Assembly: GCA_964512675.1 (NCBI GenBank) | Contig: CAZEJR010000009.1 | Location: 24,665 to 88,664 of the forward strand | Source of the DNA: A07HB70 sp964512675 | GTDB taxonomy: Archaea > Halobacteriota > Halobacteria > Halobacteriales > Haloferacaceae | Reading direction: 5' to 3' | Length of the DNA: 64,000 nucleotides | Shown here: positions 8,665-18,481 of the stretch, piece by piece | Layout: each line of letters opens with the position of its first letter | Numbering within the stretch: position 1 is the first letter of the stretch | Translations under genes and position numbers: made by a program | The notes under the pieces: model-generated | What the model saw: only the letters and a program-made list of their open reading frames with translations | Told to the model about the DNA's origin: nothing | The model's database searches: none

Positions 8665-9942
8665 TCAGAGCGCCTCCGCGAGGTCTGCACAGATGTCCGC
8701 GGGAGCCTCCAGCCCGACGGAGATCCGGACGAGTTCGGGGTGGACACCCGCCGCGCGCTGGTCGGCCTCGCTCAGCTGCGAGTGGGTCGTCGAGGCAGGG
8801 TGGACGACGAGCGTCCGGGCGTCGCCGACGTTCGCGAGGAACGAGGCGAGTTCGACCGACTCGCACAGCTCCCGGGCAGCGTCGTAGCCGCCGGTCAGTC
8901 CGACGCTCACCATCCCGCCGTAGCCGTCGTCGAGATACGCTGTCGCGGCCTCGTGGGTCTCGTGGCTCTCCAACCCCGGGTAGGCCACCCACTCGACCGC
9001 GGGGTGGTCGTCGAGGTACTCCGCGACGGCAATCGCGTTCTCCGAGTGGCGTGCCATCCGCAGCGGGAGCGTCTCGACGCCCTGGAGGGTGGCCCACGCG
9101 TCGAACGGCGACTGTCCGGCACCGATCGCCCGGAGCGCCCGGTAGCGGACCGCCGCCGCGAGCGCGCGGTCGCCGAACCGCTCCGCGAAACAGAGGTCGT
9201 AGGAGGGGCTCTCGCCGCCCACCTCCGGGAACCGGTCCGGGGCGTCTGCCCACGGGAACGAGCCGCCGTCGACGAGGACACCGCCGAGCGTCGTCCCCGA
9301 GCCGTGGAGCCACTTCGTCGTCGACTCCCACACCAGGTCCGCGCCGTGTTCGACCGGTCGACAGAGCGCCGGCGACGCGAACGTGTTGTCGACGAACAGC
9401 GGCGCCCCGGCGTCGTGGGCGACGTCGGCGACCGCCGAGAGCGGCGGGGTCACGAGCGACGGGTTGGCCACCGTCTCGCAGTGGACGTACGCCGTCTCGT
9501 CGTCGACCGCAGCCGCGTATGCCTCGGGGTCGAGCGTGTCGACGAGCCGCGTCTCGACGCCGCGACGCGACGCCATCGTCGTCAGGTACGTCGACGTGCC
9601 GCCGTAGCCGTCCTCGGCGACGACGACGTTGTCGCCTGCGCTCGCGAGGACGCTCGTCGCCGCGTCGAGCGCGGCCATCCCGGAGGCCGTACAGACCGCT
9701 CCGGTGCCACCCGACAGCGACGCGAGCCGCCGCTCCAGCCGGCGGACCGTCGGGTTGGTGAACCGGGTGTAGATGGGATCCTCGCTCTCCAGTCGGAACC
9801 GCTCTGCCGCCGCCGCTGCCGTCCCGAACTCGTAGGAGGTAGTCTGGTGGATCGGCGGCGCGCGCGCACCCGTCGACGGGTCCGACTCGCCGCCGACGTG
9901 GAGCGCCCGCGTCGCGAACCGCGCGTGAGGGGCGTCGGTCAT
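8665..9942 (-). CDS. metY: O-acetylhomoserine aminocarboxypropyltransferase (sulfhydrylase)
   Basis: PLP enzyme of the Cys/Met metabolism family that joins O-acetylhomoserine and sulfide to homocysteine. 425 residues. PLP-binding features: YTRFTNPTVRRLERRLASL, the phosphate loop TASGMAALDAA, the Asp in LFVDNTFASP, and the Schiff-base Lys in STTKWLHGSGTTLGG near residue 210. The start ATG at 9942 has a TATA-like CTTATAAC about 27 nt upstream. It is the first gene of a metY-metX operon. Confidence 0.93.
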   Translation of the reverse strand: MTDAPHARFATRALHVGGESDPSTGARAPPIHQTTSYEFGTAAAAAERFRLESEDPIYTRFTNPTVRRLERRLASLSGGTGAVCTASGMAALDAATSVLASAGDNVVVAEDGYGGTSTYLTTMASRRGVETRLVDTLDPEAYAAAVDDETAYVHCETVANPSLVTPPLSAVADVAHDAGAPLFVDNTFASPALCRPVEHGADLVWESTTKWLHGSGTTLGGVLVDGGSFPWADAPDRFPEVGGESPSYDLCFAERFGDRALAAAVRYRALRAIGAGQSPFDAWATLQGVETLPLRMARHSENAIAVAEYLDDHPAVEWVAYPGLESHETHEAATAYLDDGYGGMVSVGLTGGYDAARELCESVELASFLANVGDARTLVVHPASTTHSQLSEADQRAAGVHPELVRISVGLEAPADICADLAEAL

Positions 9943-10568
9943 GTACGACGCGCATAGGACTCCGCAGACTTATAACTACGAGTTCTCCGTGGGCCGAACG
10001 ACAGGGGCGCGACGGCGCACGAACTCGGAGGAGAGATCCCCGGCCCCCACGGCCGACGTCGTGGTGCGAACAGACGACGACGGCGCTCTGCTCGCCCGGG
10101 GTGTCGTCGGCGGGCGGTCGGTACTGGTCGAGGCGGTCGTGCCGGTCGGCGGCGCGAGGAGGGCTGGATCGACGCCGTCACAGAGGGTGAGCCGCAGCAG
10201 TTCGGCGGTGTCGACGTCCAACACGCCCACCGCCGGGCGGAGGTGGCCGACAGCGACGGACGGCGGGCGACGCTCGACGACACCGCGGCGGCGCCGGCAG
10301 TCGGCGTCCAGGTCCGGGCGCGGACGGCGGATTCGAGCACCACGCCGGCTGCTGTTCGGAGCGGACGGAGCGAGCGACCGGCGACCGCCCGGAGGCTAGC
10401 CGCGCGGGGTGAGGCTCGTCTCGCTCCGACGCCGCCGTGGAGGTCGCGACGGCCGGCACGCCCGGGCGGCGGCTCGTGGGGGCGTGTCCCGCCTCGTGGC
10501 GCTCCGACGGCCCCGCGCCGCGCGGTCGAAGCCGAGAGCTACAAGCCGGCGGCGACCCGACTGCCGGT
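9943..10568. other. 626-bp region with no supported gene
   Basis: Apart from the metY promoter at its left end, no frame shows consistent haloarchaeal coding character. Short fragments look protein-like in different frames (for example ADVVVRTDDDGALLARGVV on +), which may be a decayed gene. The right end carries the ligA upstream sequence with a weak GCTACAAGC element. Confidence 0.5.
9969..9976 (-). promoter_or_regulatory. TATA box of metY-metX operon
   Basis: A CTTATAAC block at 27-34 nt before the metY ATG, one of the clearest TATA-like elements in the window. Confidence 0.6.
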
Positions 10569-12806
10569 ATGAGCGAGGCCGACGTGGACCCGGAGGAGAA
10601 CCCCTATCTCCGGGACCCGCCGACCGACTTCGCCCCCGTCGAGGACCTCGACGAGTCGACCGCCGCGCGACAGGCCGCTCTGCTCCGCGAGGCGGTCCGC
10701 GAACACGACTACCGGTACTACGTCGAGGCCGACCCGGTCGTCGGCGACCGGACCTACGACGCGCTGTTCGCGCGGCTCCGGACCCTCGAGGACGAGTTCG
10801 ACCTCGCGACGGCGGACAGCCCGACACAGCGCGTCGGCGGCGAGCCGCTCGACGAACTCGAGGCCGTCCCTCACGTCGTCCCGATGCTCTCGATCGCACA
10901 GGGCGGCGAGGCCGCCGACCTCCGGGCGTTCGACGAGCGCGTCCGTGGCGCGGTCGGCGGCGTCGACTACGTCTGCGAGCCGAAGTTCGACGGACTCTCG
11001 GTCGAGGTCATCTACCGTGACGGCGTCTACAGCCGCGCCGCGACCCGCGGCGACGGCGAGCGCGGCGACGACGTGACCGCACAGGTGGGGACGATTGCCT
11101 CGGTGCCACGGCGGCTCCGGGGCGACCCGCCCGCGTTTCTCGCGGTCCGGGGCGAGGTGTACCTCCCGCGCGACGGGTTCGTCGCGCTCAACCGCGAGCG
11201 CGAGGCCCGCGGCGAGGCGACGTTCGCCAACCCGCGCAACGCCGCCGCGGGCACGCTCCGACAGCTCGACCCCTCGACCGCCGCCGAACGGCCGCTCGAC
11301 TGCTTTTTTTACGACGTGCTCGCGGCGAGCGCGAACCCGGACGCCGACCCGCGAGACGAGTTCGCGGTCGGGGCGGGCGGCGTCGGCGTCGACGGTGTCC
11401 CCGAGACCCAGTACGGAGAGCTGGAGGCGCTCGCCGGCTGGGGGCTGCGGACCGACCGCGACCACGTCGAACGGGTCGACGGCGTCGAGGACGCGGTCGA
11501 CTACCGCGACCGACTGCTCGGGCGGCGCGACGACCTGAACTACGAGATCGACGGCGCGGTGGTAAAGGTAGACAGCCGGGAGCACTGCGCCGCACTCGGG
11601 ACGACCAGCCGCGAGGTGCGCTGGGCGTTCGCCTACAAGTTCCCGGCCCGGACCGAGGAGACGACGGTCCGGGACGTCGTCGTCCAGGTCGGGCGGACGG
11701 GCCGGCTCACGCCGGTCGCCCTGCTCGACCCCGTCGAGGTCGGCGGCGTCACGGTCTCGCGCGCCAGCCTCCACAACCCAGCCGAGATCGCGCGCCTCGG
11801 TGTCGGCGTCGGCGACCGCGTCCGGGTCGAGCGGGCGGGCGACGTCATTCCACAGGTGGTCGAGGTGGTCGACGACAGGGGCGAGGCGTTCGCGTTCCCC
11901 GACCGCTGTCCGGCCTGCGGGAGCGCGGTCGAGCGCGACGGACCCGTGGCGGTCTGTACCGGCGGGCTCGCCTGCGAGGCACAGCTCGAGCGGACGATCG
12001 TCCACTACGCGAGCCGCGGCGCGCTCGACATCGAGGGGCTCGGCGAGGAGTCGGTGAGACAGCTCGTCGACGCCGGCCTCGTCGAGTCGCTCGCGGACCT
12101 CTATCGCCTCGACTCCGAAGCCCTCGTCGACCTGGACGGGTGGGGCGAGACGAGCGCCGCGAACCTCGTCGAGGCGGTCGACGACGCCCGGACGCCGGCG
12201 CTCGCTGACCTCCTCGCCGGGCTGTCGATCCCGGACGTCGGCGGGGCGACGGCCCGGAGCCTCGCTCGCGAGTTCGAAAGCGTCGAGGCGCTGCTGGCGG
12301 CGTCGGCGGAGACCGGCGACGCCACGACTGACGGGACTGCAGCCGATCGTCCCGAGGCGACGCTCGACGCGTTCGAGGGTGGTGACGGGACAGACCCCTT
12401 CCGCGACCGTCTCCAGACGGTGCCGGACGTCGGCCCCGCGGTCGCGCGGTCGGTCGCCGACTTCTTTCGGGCCGAGTCCAACCGCGCCGCCGTCGAGGAG
12501 CTACTCGCGGTCGGGGTCGAGCCGGAGCCAGTCGAGGGCGCGGCAGACGGGACGGCGGCGCTCGACGGGCTCACGTTCGTGTTCACGGGGTCGCTGTCGG
12601 TCCCGCGGGGCGACGCCGCGGAGCTGGTCGAGCGGGCGGGCGGCCGCGTCACGGGGTCGGTGTCGGGCGCGACGGACTACCTCGTCGCCGGCGAGAGCCC
12701 CGGGACGGCAAAGCGCGAGGACGCCGACGCCGAGGGCGTACCGACGCTCGACGAGCGCGAGTTCGCCGCGCTCCTGTCCGACCGGGGCGTCGACTGGCCG
12801 CCCTAA
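10569..12806 (+). CDS. ligA: NAD+-dependent DNA ligase
   Basis: Seals nicks using NAD+; the bacterial ligase type, known in haloarchaea (LigN of Haloferax) beside the ATP-dependent enzyme. 745 residues. The Ia domain YRYYVEADPVVGDRTYD (about 43-60) binds NMN; the adenylated Lys is in PKFDG near 138. The OB fold is followed by a four-Cys zinc finger (CPACG and CTGGLAC, about 448-465), HhH repeats (about 485-640) and a BRCT domain (about 665-745, starting LDGLTFVFTGSLSVPRG). The ATG at 10569 begins the first conserved region. An Ala/Thr/Asp-rich insert of about 30 residues interrupts the HhH part. Confidence 0.95.
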   Translation: MSEADVDPEENPYLRDPPTDFAPVEDLDESTAARQAALLREAVREHDYRYYVEADPVVGDRTYDALFARLRTLEDEFDLATADSPTQRVGGEPLDELEAVPHVVPMLSIAQGGEAADLRAFDERVRGAVGGVDYVCEPKFDGLSVEVIYRDGVYSRAATRGDGERGDDVTAQVGTIASVPRRLRGDPPAFLAVRGEVYLPRDGFVALNREREARGEATFANPRNAAAGTLRQLDPSTAAERPLDCFFYDVLAASANPDADPRDEFAVGAGGVGVDGVPETQYGELEALAGWGLRTDRDHVERVDGVEDAVDYRDRLLGRRDDLNYEIDGAVVKVDSREHCAALGTTSREVRWAFAYKFPARTEETTVRDVVVQVGRTGRLTPVALLDPVEVGGVTVSRASLHNPAEIARLGVGVGDRVRVERAGDVIPQVVEVVDDRGEAFAFPDRCPACGSAVERDGPVAVCTGGLACEAQLERTIVHYASRGALDIEGLGEESVRQLVDAGLVESLADLYRLDSEALVDLDGWGETSAANLVEAVDDARTPALADLLAGLSIPDVGGATARSLAREFESVEALLAASAETGDATTDGTAADRPEATLDAFEGGDGTDPFRDRLQTVPDVGPAVARSVADFFRAESNRAAVEELLAVGVEPEPVEGAADGTAALDGLTFVFTGSLSVPRGDAAELVERAGGRVTGSVSGATDYLVAGESPGTAKREDADAEGVPTLDEREFAALLSDRGVDWPP

Positions 12807-13636
12807 AGATCCGTCTCCTCGAACCGGACCAGTCCGGCCAGCGGCGGGATCACGATCCACGCGACGAGCATCACCAGCCCGGAGATCTGGAGTCTGACGT
12901 CCGGCCCGGTGAACAGGCCGGTGCCGAGCGCCCGGTTGGTGACGATCTTGAACGCGCCGGTCGGGTTGACCAGCCGGAGCACCCGCGTCGTCTGCTGGAC
13001 CGTCAGCGGCATCCACTCCGGCCAGCCGACGAAGGTGGCAAAGAGGCCGAGCGACCCCTGGACGGCGCCGAGGAGCGCGACGAAGACGAGGTAGACGCCG
13101 ACGGCGGCGGCGATCGCGAGGCGGTCAGAGGAGACCGCGGCAGAGACGCCGACGCCGACGGCGACGAAGGCAGCCGCGAGGAGGGCGACCAGGAAGACGT
13201 ACTGGACGTACGCCACCGCCTCGAACGCGAACGTCGAGGAGAAGACAAACACCAGCGCCGGCAGGAGGAAGCCGGCGACGACGGCGACGGCGAGCGCGGC
13301 GCCACGGCCCGCGACCTTTCCGGCGACGACGTCCGCGCGGGAGTGCGGGAGCGCGAGGAGCAGCTTCAGCGACCCGGACTCGCGCTCGCCGACGACGGCG
13401 TTGTACGCGGCCACGAGCGCGACCAGCGGAATGAGCGTCGTGACGATGCCGTCCTTTATCGGGAACGCCCGCAGGACCTCGGTAGACGAGAGGGTGCCCC
13501 CGCCGCTCCCGAAGACGAGCGAGGTGACGTAGACGGCGGCGCCGACGAGAACCGTAAACAGCAGGGACAGGCCGATCAGCCACCGCGACCGGACGGTGTC
13601 CTCGAACTCCTTTCGCGCGACGACGGACCACGTCAC
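12803..13636 (-). CDS. ABC-2 type transporter permease
   Basis: 277 residues with six predicted membrane helices. The N-terminus VVARKEFEDTVRSRWLIGLSL is typical of ABC-2 permeases, and the amphipathic segment VGERESGSLKLLLALPHSRADVV precedes the second helix. Its start overlaps the stop of the ATPase gene by 4 bp (13633-13636), so the two are translationally coupled and form one exporter. It converges with ligA, overlapping its end by 4 bp. Substrate unknown. Confidence 0.88.
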   Translation of the reverse strand: MTWSVVARKEFEDTVRSRWLIGLSLLFTVLVGAAVYVTSLVFGSGGGTLSSTEVLRAFPIKDGIVTTLIPLVALVAAYNAVVGERESGSLKLLLALPHSRADVVAGKVAGRGAALAVAVVAGFLLPALVFVFSSTFAFEAVAYVQYVFLVALLAAAFVAVGVGVSAAVSSDRLAIAAAVGVYLVFVALLGAVQGSLGLFATFVGWPEWMPLTVQQTTRVLRLVNPTGAFKIVTNRALGTGLFTGPDVRLQISGLVMLVAWIVIPPLAGLVRFEETDL

Positions 13637-14562
13637 CCTCGGACCTCCCGTGGCTCGTCGCCCTCCGTGTACGCGAGAAACAGGTCCTCCAGCGAGGCCG
13701 CCTCGGTGCGGAAGTTCTCGACGGTCGCGCCCCCGTCCTCGACGGCACCGACGACGGCGGTCTTGGCGTCGGCGTCGCAGGAGACCACCACCTCGCCGTT
13801 CACCGCCTCCGCCGAGGAGACACCCGAGAGCGCCCGGACCGACGAGAGGTCGACCGCGGAGGCGTCGCCGGTCACGTCGACGACGAGGCGTTCGCCGCCG
13901 CCGACCGCCTCGCGCAGGCCGTCCATACTGTCCTCCGCGACGAGCGATCCGCCACGCAGGATGCCGACCCGGTCACAGACCGCCTCGACCTGCCCGAGGA
14001 CGTGCGACGAGAAGAAGACGGTCGCTCCCCGGTCGGCCTCCGCGCGGACGAGTTCACGCATCTCCTTCGCGCCGGAGGGGTCCAGCCCGGACGACGGCTC
14101 GTCGAGGATCAACAGCTGTGGGCGTCCGACGAGCGCCATCGCGAGCGCCAGTCGCTGGCGCATCCCCTTCGAGTAGCCGCCGGCCTTGCGGTCGGCGGCG
14201 TCTGCGATCCCGGTCCGTTCGAGCAGGTCGATCGGGTCGCCGTCGACCCCCTTCGACTCCATGGCGAACTCGACGTGGGTCCGACCGGTCAGCCGGGAGT
14301 AGACGTCGAACCCCTCCGGGAGGACGCCCGTGCGCTGGCGAACCGCGACCGACTCGCGCTGGGCGTCGCGGCCAAGCACCCGGACCTCGCCGCCCGTCGG
14401 ACGCACGAAGTCGAGCAGCATGTTGATCGTGGTCGACTTGCCGGCGCCGTTCGGGCCGAGGAAGCCGAAGACCTCGCCCTCGGGGACCGTGAGGTCGAGG
14501 CCGTCGACGGCGGTGACGTCGCCGAACCGCTTCGTCACGCCACGGAGGGCGATCGCGTCCAT
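13633..14562 (-). CDS. ABC transporter ATP-binding protein (CcmA/ABC-2 type)
   Basis: 309 residues. Walker A GPNGAGKST near residue 36, signature YSKGMRQRLALAMAL near 134, and Walker B LLILDEPSSGLDPSG near 153, followed by the H-loop in FFSSHVLGQVE. The C-terminal 90 residues form the accessory region typical of ABC-2 ATPases. Directly coupled to the permease gene downstream. No other gene in the cluster points to a substrate. Confidence 0.9.
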   Translation of the reverse strand: MDAIALRGVTKRFGDVTAVDGLDLTVPEGEVFGFLGPNGAGKSTTINMLLDFVRPTGGEVRVLGRDAQRESVAVRQRTGVLPEGFDVYSRLTGRTHVEFAMESKGVDGDPIDLLERTGIADAADRKAGGYSKGMRQRLALAMALVGRPQLLILDEPSSGLDPSGAKEMRELVRAEADRGATVFFSSHVLGQVEAVCDRVGILRGGSLVAEDSMDGLREAVGGGERLVVDVTGDASAVDLSSVRALSGVSSAEAVNGEVVVSCDADAKTAVVGAVEDGGATVENFRTEAASLEDLFLAYTEGDEPREVRG

Positions 14563-14670
14563 AGGGTCGGTTGCGCCGGATCGCCTAAAGGCGTTTCTGG
14601 GTCGCGCCTCGACTGACGGGGGCGACCACGTCGCCGCCGCCCGAGGGGTCCCGGGTGCGCACCGTGTGTC

Positions 14671-14937
14671 TCAGAGCCGGTCGTCGGGCGCGTTTCGCGC
14701 CGCCACCCGTCTGGCCGCCGCGGCGTAGCGCTCGCGGTCGCGCTCCGGCGCCGGGGACAGGTCGTCCGTGTCGACGGTGCGCGCGGCCCGGACCCCGTCG
14801 CCGTCGAGCGCCACCGGCGAGAGCTGTCGGCGCCAGACCCGGTCACCCGCCGTCGTCGCGTAGGCGAGCGTCAGCATCCCCTTGTCCGTGTAGTCCCGTT
14901 CGACCAGCCAGACGCGGGCCTCGGCGGCGTCGGTCAC
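14671..14937 (-). CDS. Small haloarchaeal protein
   Basis: 88 residues beginning MTDAAEARVWLVERDYTDKG. A beta-rich first half (RVWLVERDY, MLTLAYATTAGDRVWRRQL) is followed by an Arg/Ala-rich helix ending APERDRERYAAAARRVAAR. The pattern of small haloarchaeal proteins next to DNA-repair genes fits, but no function can be given. It is divergent from uvrC, whose start is 80 bp away. Confidence 0.65.
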   Translation of the reverse strand: MTDAAEARVWLVERDYTDKGMLTLAYATTAGDRVWRRQLSPVALDGDGVRAARTVDTDDLSPAPERDRERYAAAARRVAARNAPDDRL

Positions 14938-15017
14938 GGGCAGAGTGCAGGGCGGTCGGTCATGAACCCCACGCGGCGAGCGTCACGCTCAACTCCGCGC
15001 GACCCCCACGGCGGCCC

Positions 15018-16766
15018 GTGGACGCAACAGGGGTCCGCGACACCGCCGCCGACCTGCCCGCGGAGCCGGGGGTCTACCAGTTCCTCGCGGGCGAGACGAC
15101 GCTCTACGTCGGGAAGGCCGTCGACCTCCGGGACCGGGTCCGGTCGTACGTCGACCCCCGGAGCGAGCGCATCCGGCAGATGCGCGACCGGGCCGACACT
15201 GTCGACGTCGCCGTCACCGACACGGAGACACAGGCACTTCTGCTGGAGGCGAACCTGATCAAGCGTCTGCGCCCGCGCTACAACGTTCGACTGAAGGACG
15301 ACAAGTCCTACCCGATGGTGCAGGTGACGGCCCACGACGCGCCCCGGATCGCGGTGACGCGGGACCCAGACCCCGGCGCCGCCGTCTACGGGCCGTTTAC
15401 CGACGTCGGCGAGGCAGAGACGGCGGTGAAGGCGGCCCGCGAGCAGTTCGGCCTGCGCGGCTGTTCCGACCACAAGTACGAGGGCCGGGACCGGCCCTGT
15501 CTCGACTACGAGATGGGCCTCTGCTCGGCGCCGTGTACCGGCGAGATCGGCCTCGACGACTACGCCGACGACGTCGGGGCGGTGCGGCGCTACCTCGACG
15601 GCGAGACGGGGGTGCTGGCCGGTCCGATCCGCCGCGAGATGGCCGCCGCGAGCGAGGCCGAGGCGTTCGAGCGTGCGGCGAACCTCCGGGACCGGCTGGC
15701 TGCGGTCGAGTCGCTCCACGGCGGGGGCGGCGCGGCGGTCGCGAGCGAGGCCGAAGCCCGGGAGCGCCGCGTCGACGTCCTCGCCGCCGCCGCGGGCCGC
15801 GACGGCGTCGTCGTCGCGCGCCTCCGCGCCGAGGACGGCAAGCTGGTCGACCGGTCCCGGCACCACCTGGCGACGGGTGACGACGAGAGCCCCGACCCGG
15901 CGGCGGCGCTCGCTGCCTTCGTCCCGCAGTTCTACGCCGAGCGCGGCCTGCCCGACGCCGTCCTCCTCGCGGAGCGCCTGCCAGACGCCGACGGGGACGT
16001 ACGCGCGTGGCTGGAGACCCGCGGCGTCGCCGTTCGCGTGCCGGGCGCGGGCCGGGAGGCGACGCTCGTCGACCTCGCGCTGAAAAACGCCCGGCGCAGC
16101 CGAGAGCGCGACGACCCGGCTGTCGACCTCGCGCGGGCGCTCGGGCTGCCGGACGCCGGTCGGATCGAGGGGTTCGACGTGAGCCACACCGGCGGCACGG
16201 GCGCCGTCGGGTCGAACGTCTGTTTCGTCGACGGGGGCGCAGAGACGAGCGCGTACCGTCGCAGGCGGCTCACGGACGAGAACGACGACTACGCGAACGT
16301 GCGCGCGCTCGTCCGGTGGCGCGCCGAGCGCGCCGTCGAGGGGCGAGACGACCGGCCCGACCCCGACCTCCTGCTCGTGGACGGCGGCGAGGGCCAGCTC
16401 GGCGCGGCGCTCGACGCGCTCGGGGAGACCGGGTGGGAGGTGCCCTGCGTCGCGCTGGCGAAAGAAGACGAGCTCGTCGTGACACCGGACGGTGTCCACG
16501 ACTGGCCCGACGACGCGCCGCGGCTCCGGCTCTGTCGGCAGGTGCGCGACGAGGCCCACCGCTTCGCGGTCCAGTACCACCGGACGGTGCGCGACGAGGT
16601 CGAGACGGCGCTCGACGGCGTCCCCGGCGTCGGACCGGAGCTTCGACGGCGGCTCCTCGGTCGGTTCGGGAGCGTCGAGAACGTCCGGGCAGCGTCGCGC
16701 GACGAGCTGCTCGCCGTCGAGGGCGTCGGCGAGTCGACGGCGGCAGCGATCGGAGAACGGCTCTAG
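15018..16766 (+). CDS. uvrC: UvrABC system protein C (excinuclease subunit)
   Basis: Makes the dual incision in bacterial-type nucleotide excision repair. 582 residues from GTG 15018, which places the GIY-YIG domain at the N-terminus (PGVYQFLAGETTLYVGKAVDLRDRVRSY as two adjoining segments, residues 14-41). A Cys cluster CSDHKYEGRDRPCLDY with CSAPCTG lies at about 152-178, a UVR motif near 210, the RNase H-like endonuclease with FDVSHTGGTGAVGSNV and LLLVDGGEGQL at about 390-465, and tandem HhH at the C-terminus. Its stop overlaps the mdh stop by 4 bp. Confidence 0.95.
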   Translation: MDATGVRDTAADLPAEPGVYQFLAGETTLYVGKAVDLRDRVRSYVDPRSERIRQMRDRADTVDVAVTDTETQALLLEANLIKRLRPRYNVRLKDDKSYPMVQVTAHDAPRIAVTRDPDPGAAVYGPFTDVGEAETAVKAAREQFGLRGCSDHKYEGRDRPCLDYEMGLCSAPCTGEIGLDDYADDVGAVRRYLDGETGVLAGPIRREMAAASEAEAFERAANLRDRLAAVESLHGGGGAAVASEAEARERRVDVLAAAAGRDGVVVARLRAEDGKLVDRSRHHLATGDDESPDPAAALAAFVPQFYAERGLPDAVLLAERLPDADGDVRAWLETRGVAVRVPGAGREATLVDLALKNARRSRERDDPAVDLARALGLPDAGRIEGFDVSHTGGTGAVGSNVCFVDGGAETSAYRRRRLTDENDDYANVRALVRWRAERAVEGRDDRPDPDLLLVDGGEGQLGAALDALGETGWEVPCVALAKEDELVVTPDGVHDWPDDAPRLRLCRQVRDEAHRFAVQYHRTVRDEVETALDGVPGVGPELRRRLLGRFGSVENVRAASRDELLAVEGVGESTAAAIGERL

Positions 16767-17686
16767 TTGGCGATCGTCCGGTACTGCTCGGAGAGCTTCG
16801 CCGCGGCCTCGGACAGGTCCTCGCGCTCCTCGTCGTCCAGGTCCCACTCGACGACCGCCTCGACCCCGTCGTTCCCGAGCCGACAGGGGACACCGACCGC
16901 CGTCCCCTCGTGGCCGTACTCGCCGTCGAGGACCGTCGAGCAGGGCAGCACTTCACCGGTGTCGCGCAGAATCGCCTCGACCACGTGAGCGACACCCGTC
17001 GCCGGCCCCCACTGTGTCGCGCCCTTGCGCTCGATGACGTCCATCGCGCTCTCCGTGAGCGCCGCCGTGATCGCCTCGCGTTCGTCGGCGGAGAACTCGG
17101 GGTCGGCCCCGTCGACACGTACCTTCGAGAAGACGGGAACCTGCGCGTCGCCGTGCTCTCCGAGGATAGTCGCCTCGACGTTCCGGACAGCCGTGTCGAA
17201 CCGTTCGGCGAGGACGTACCGGAAGCGCGCCGAGTCGAGCCGGCCCCCGAACCCGACGACGTGCTCGCGGGGGCGGCTGCTCACCTCGTACAGGTGGCGG
17301 TTGAGCAGGTCGACGGGGTTCGAGGTGGTGACCGAGACGTAGTCGTCGGTGTGTGCCGCGAGCGACTCATGAATCGACTCCATGATGCCGGCGTTGTCGC
17401 CCGCGAGGTCGATACGGGTCTGGCCGGGCTGGCGCGGGATGCCGGCCGTGATGACGACGACGTCGGAGCCGGCGGTGGCCTCGTAGCCACCCTGCCGGAC
17501 GGTCGTGTTCGAGTCGTAGGCGACGCCGTGGTTGACGTCGGCGGCCTGTCCGACCGCCTCGTCGACCTTGTCGGGGATGTCGACGAAGACGAGTTCGTCG
17601 ACGACGTCGCGGAGCGCGAGGCTGTAGCCGGCTGCGGCGCCGACCGTCCCGGCGGCGCCGACGACACTGACCTTTGCGTTCGACAT
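16763..17686 (-). CDS. mdh: Malate dehydrogenase (LDH-like)
   Basis: Malate/oxaloacetate with NAD+, TCA cycle. 307 residues, close to the 304 of the well-studied Haloarcula enzyme. Rossmann start VSVVGAAGTVGAAAGYSLA; active-site Arg in IPRQPGQTRIDL (about 87-98); Asn/Arg in TTSNPVDLLNR; substrate Arg and Asp in GFGGRLDSARFRYVL near 150; catalytic His in LGEHGDAQVPVFS near 177. The start ATG at 17686 has a CTTACGA element about 30 nt upstream. Confidence 0.95.
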   Translation of the reverse strand: MSNAKVSVVGAAGTVGAAAGYSLALRDVVDELVFVDIPDKVDEAVGQAADVNHGVAYDSNTTVRQGGYEATAGSDVVVITAGIPRQPGQTRIDLAGDNAGIMESIHESLAAHTDDYVSVTTSNPVDLLNRHLYEVSSRPREHVVGFGGRLDSARFRYVLAERFDTAVRNVEATILGEHGDAQVPVFSKVRVDGADPEFSADEREAITAALTESAMDVIERKGATQWGPATGVAHVVEAILRDTGEVLPCSTVLDGEYGHEGTAVGVPCRLGNDGVEAVVEWDLDDEEREDLSEAAAKLSEQYRTIAN

Positions 17687-17839
17687 AGCGTCTCACGGGG
17701 CAGGCGCAGCCGTCGTAAGCCTGTCGAAGCGATCGGGGGAGTCGGGGGCGGCCCGGCGCCGGCGACGTCGTCGTCGGTCTCGCGGCCCTCGCGCCACGCG
17801 CCCGTCGCGCTTTTCGGCGTCCCCCGCCTATCGGCCCGC

Positions 17840-18481
17840 ATGAGCGACTTCGACCGCGAGGCCGAACGCGAGCGACTCCGCGAGAAGTACGAACAGGACC
17901 GGGAGAAGCGCGCCTCGACACAGCGGATGTCCGAACTCCTGCTCCGGGGAGCGACAATGACCGACAGCCACTGTGACACCTGTGGCGACCCGATATTCCG
18001 CTACGAGGGCGAGGAGTTCTGTGCCACCTGCGAGGCCGAGGACGGCGCGGACGGCGGGTCGGCCGGCCAGGCTGAACAGCGCGCCGAGAGCCGGGGAGCC
18101 GGGACACGGGAGCAGGAGCGCACGCCGCGGGACCAGACAGAGGCCGAGCGCGCGACCGCGGAGCAGACGCGACCGACAGCCGGCGAGCGCGCGCGCGACG
18201 CGCTGGCGAACGGCGCCGAGACGGGGGGACAGAGCGGCGAGTCCGGGCGGCCCGCGACGACCCAGAGCGAGGACGCGCCGGCAGAGTCGCCGCCGCCACG
18301 CGACGAGGCCGCCTCGGGCGACGCGTCCTCCGGGCCGTCCGAGGCCCGTGCCGCGCTCGTCCGGACGGTGACACGGTTCGCCCGGCGCGCCGAGGCCGCC
18401 GACCACCCGAGCGAGGCCGTCGACTACCTCGCCGCCGCGCGCGAGGCCGCCGAGGCGCTCGCGGCGCTGGACGGCCGATGA
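17840..18481 (+). CDS. Sjogren's/scleroderma autoantigen 1 (p27)-type zinc-ribbon protein
   Basis: 213 residues. A charged N-terminal helix (REAERERLREKYEQDREKR, a likely coiled coil) leads to the family motif MSELLLRGATMTDSHCDTCG, with zinc ligands CDTC (about 46-49) and CATC (about 63-66). A long low-complexity acidic linker follows, then a C-terminal helical segment (VRTVTRFARRAEAADHPSE). Archaeal members of this family are conserved but uncharacterised. The stop overlaps the ATG of the stress-protein gene by 4 bp. Confidence 0.85.
   Translation: MSDFDREAERERLREKYEQDREKRASTQRMSELLLRGATMTDSHCDTCGDPIFRYEGEEFCATCEAEDGADGGSAGQAEQRAESRGAGTREQERTPRDQTEAERATAEQTRPTAGERARDALANGAETGGQSGESGRPATTQSEDAPAESPPPRDEAASGDASSGPSEARAALVRTVTRFARRAEAADHPSEAVDYLAAAREAAEALAALDGR

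Noticed and set aside
9976..10230. 84-codon minus-strand ORF MGVLDVDTAELLRLTL
   Set aside because: The first 25 residues look protein-like, but the rest is Thr/Pro/Arg noise that runs into the metY promoter; not supported.
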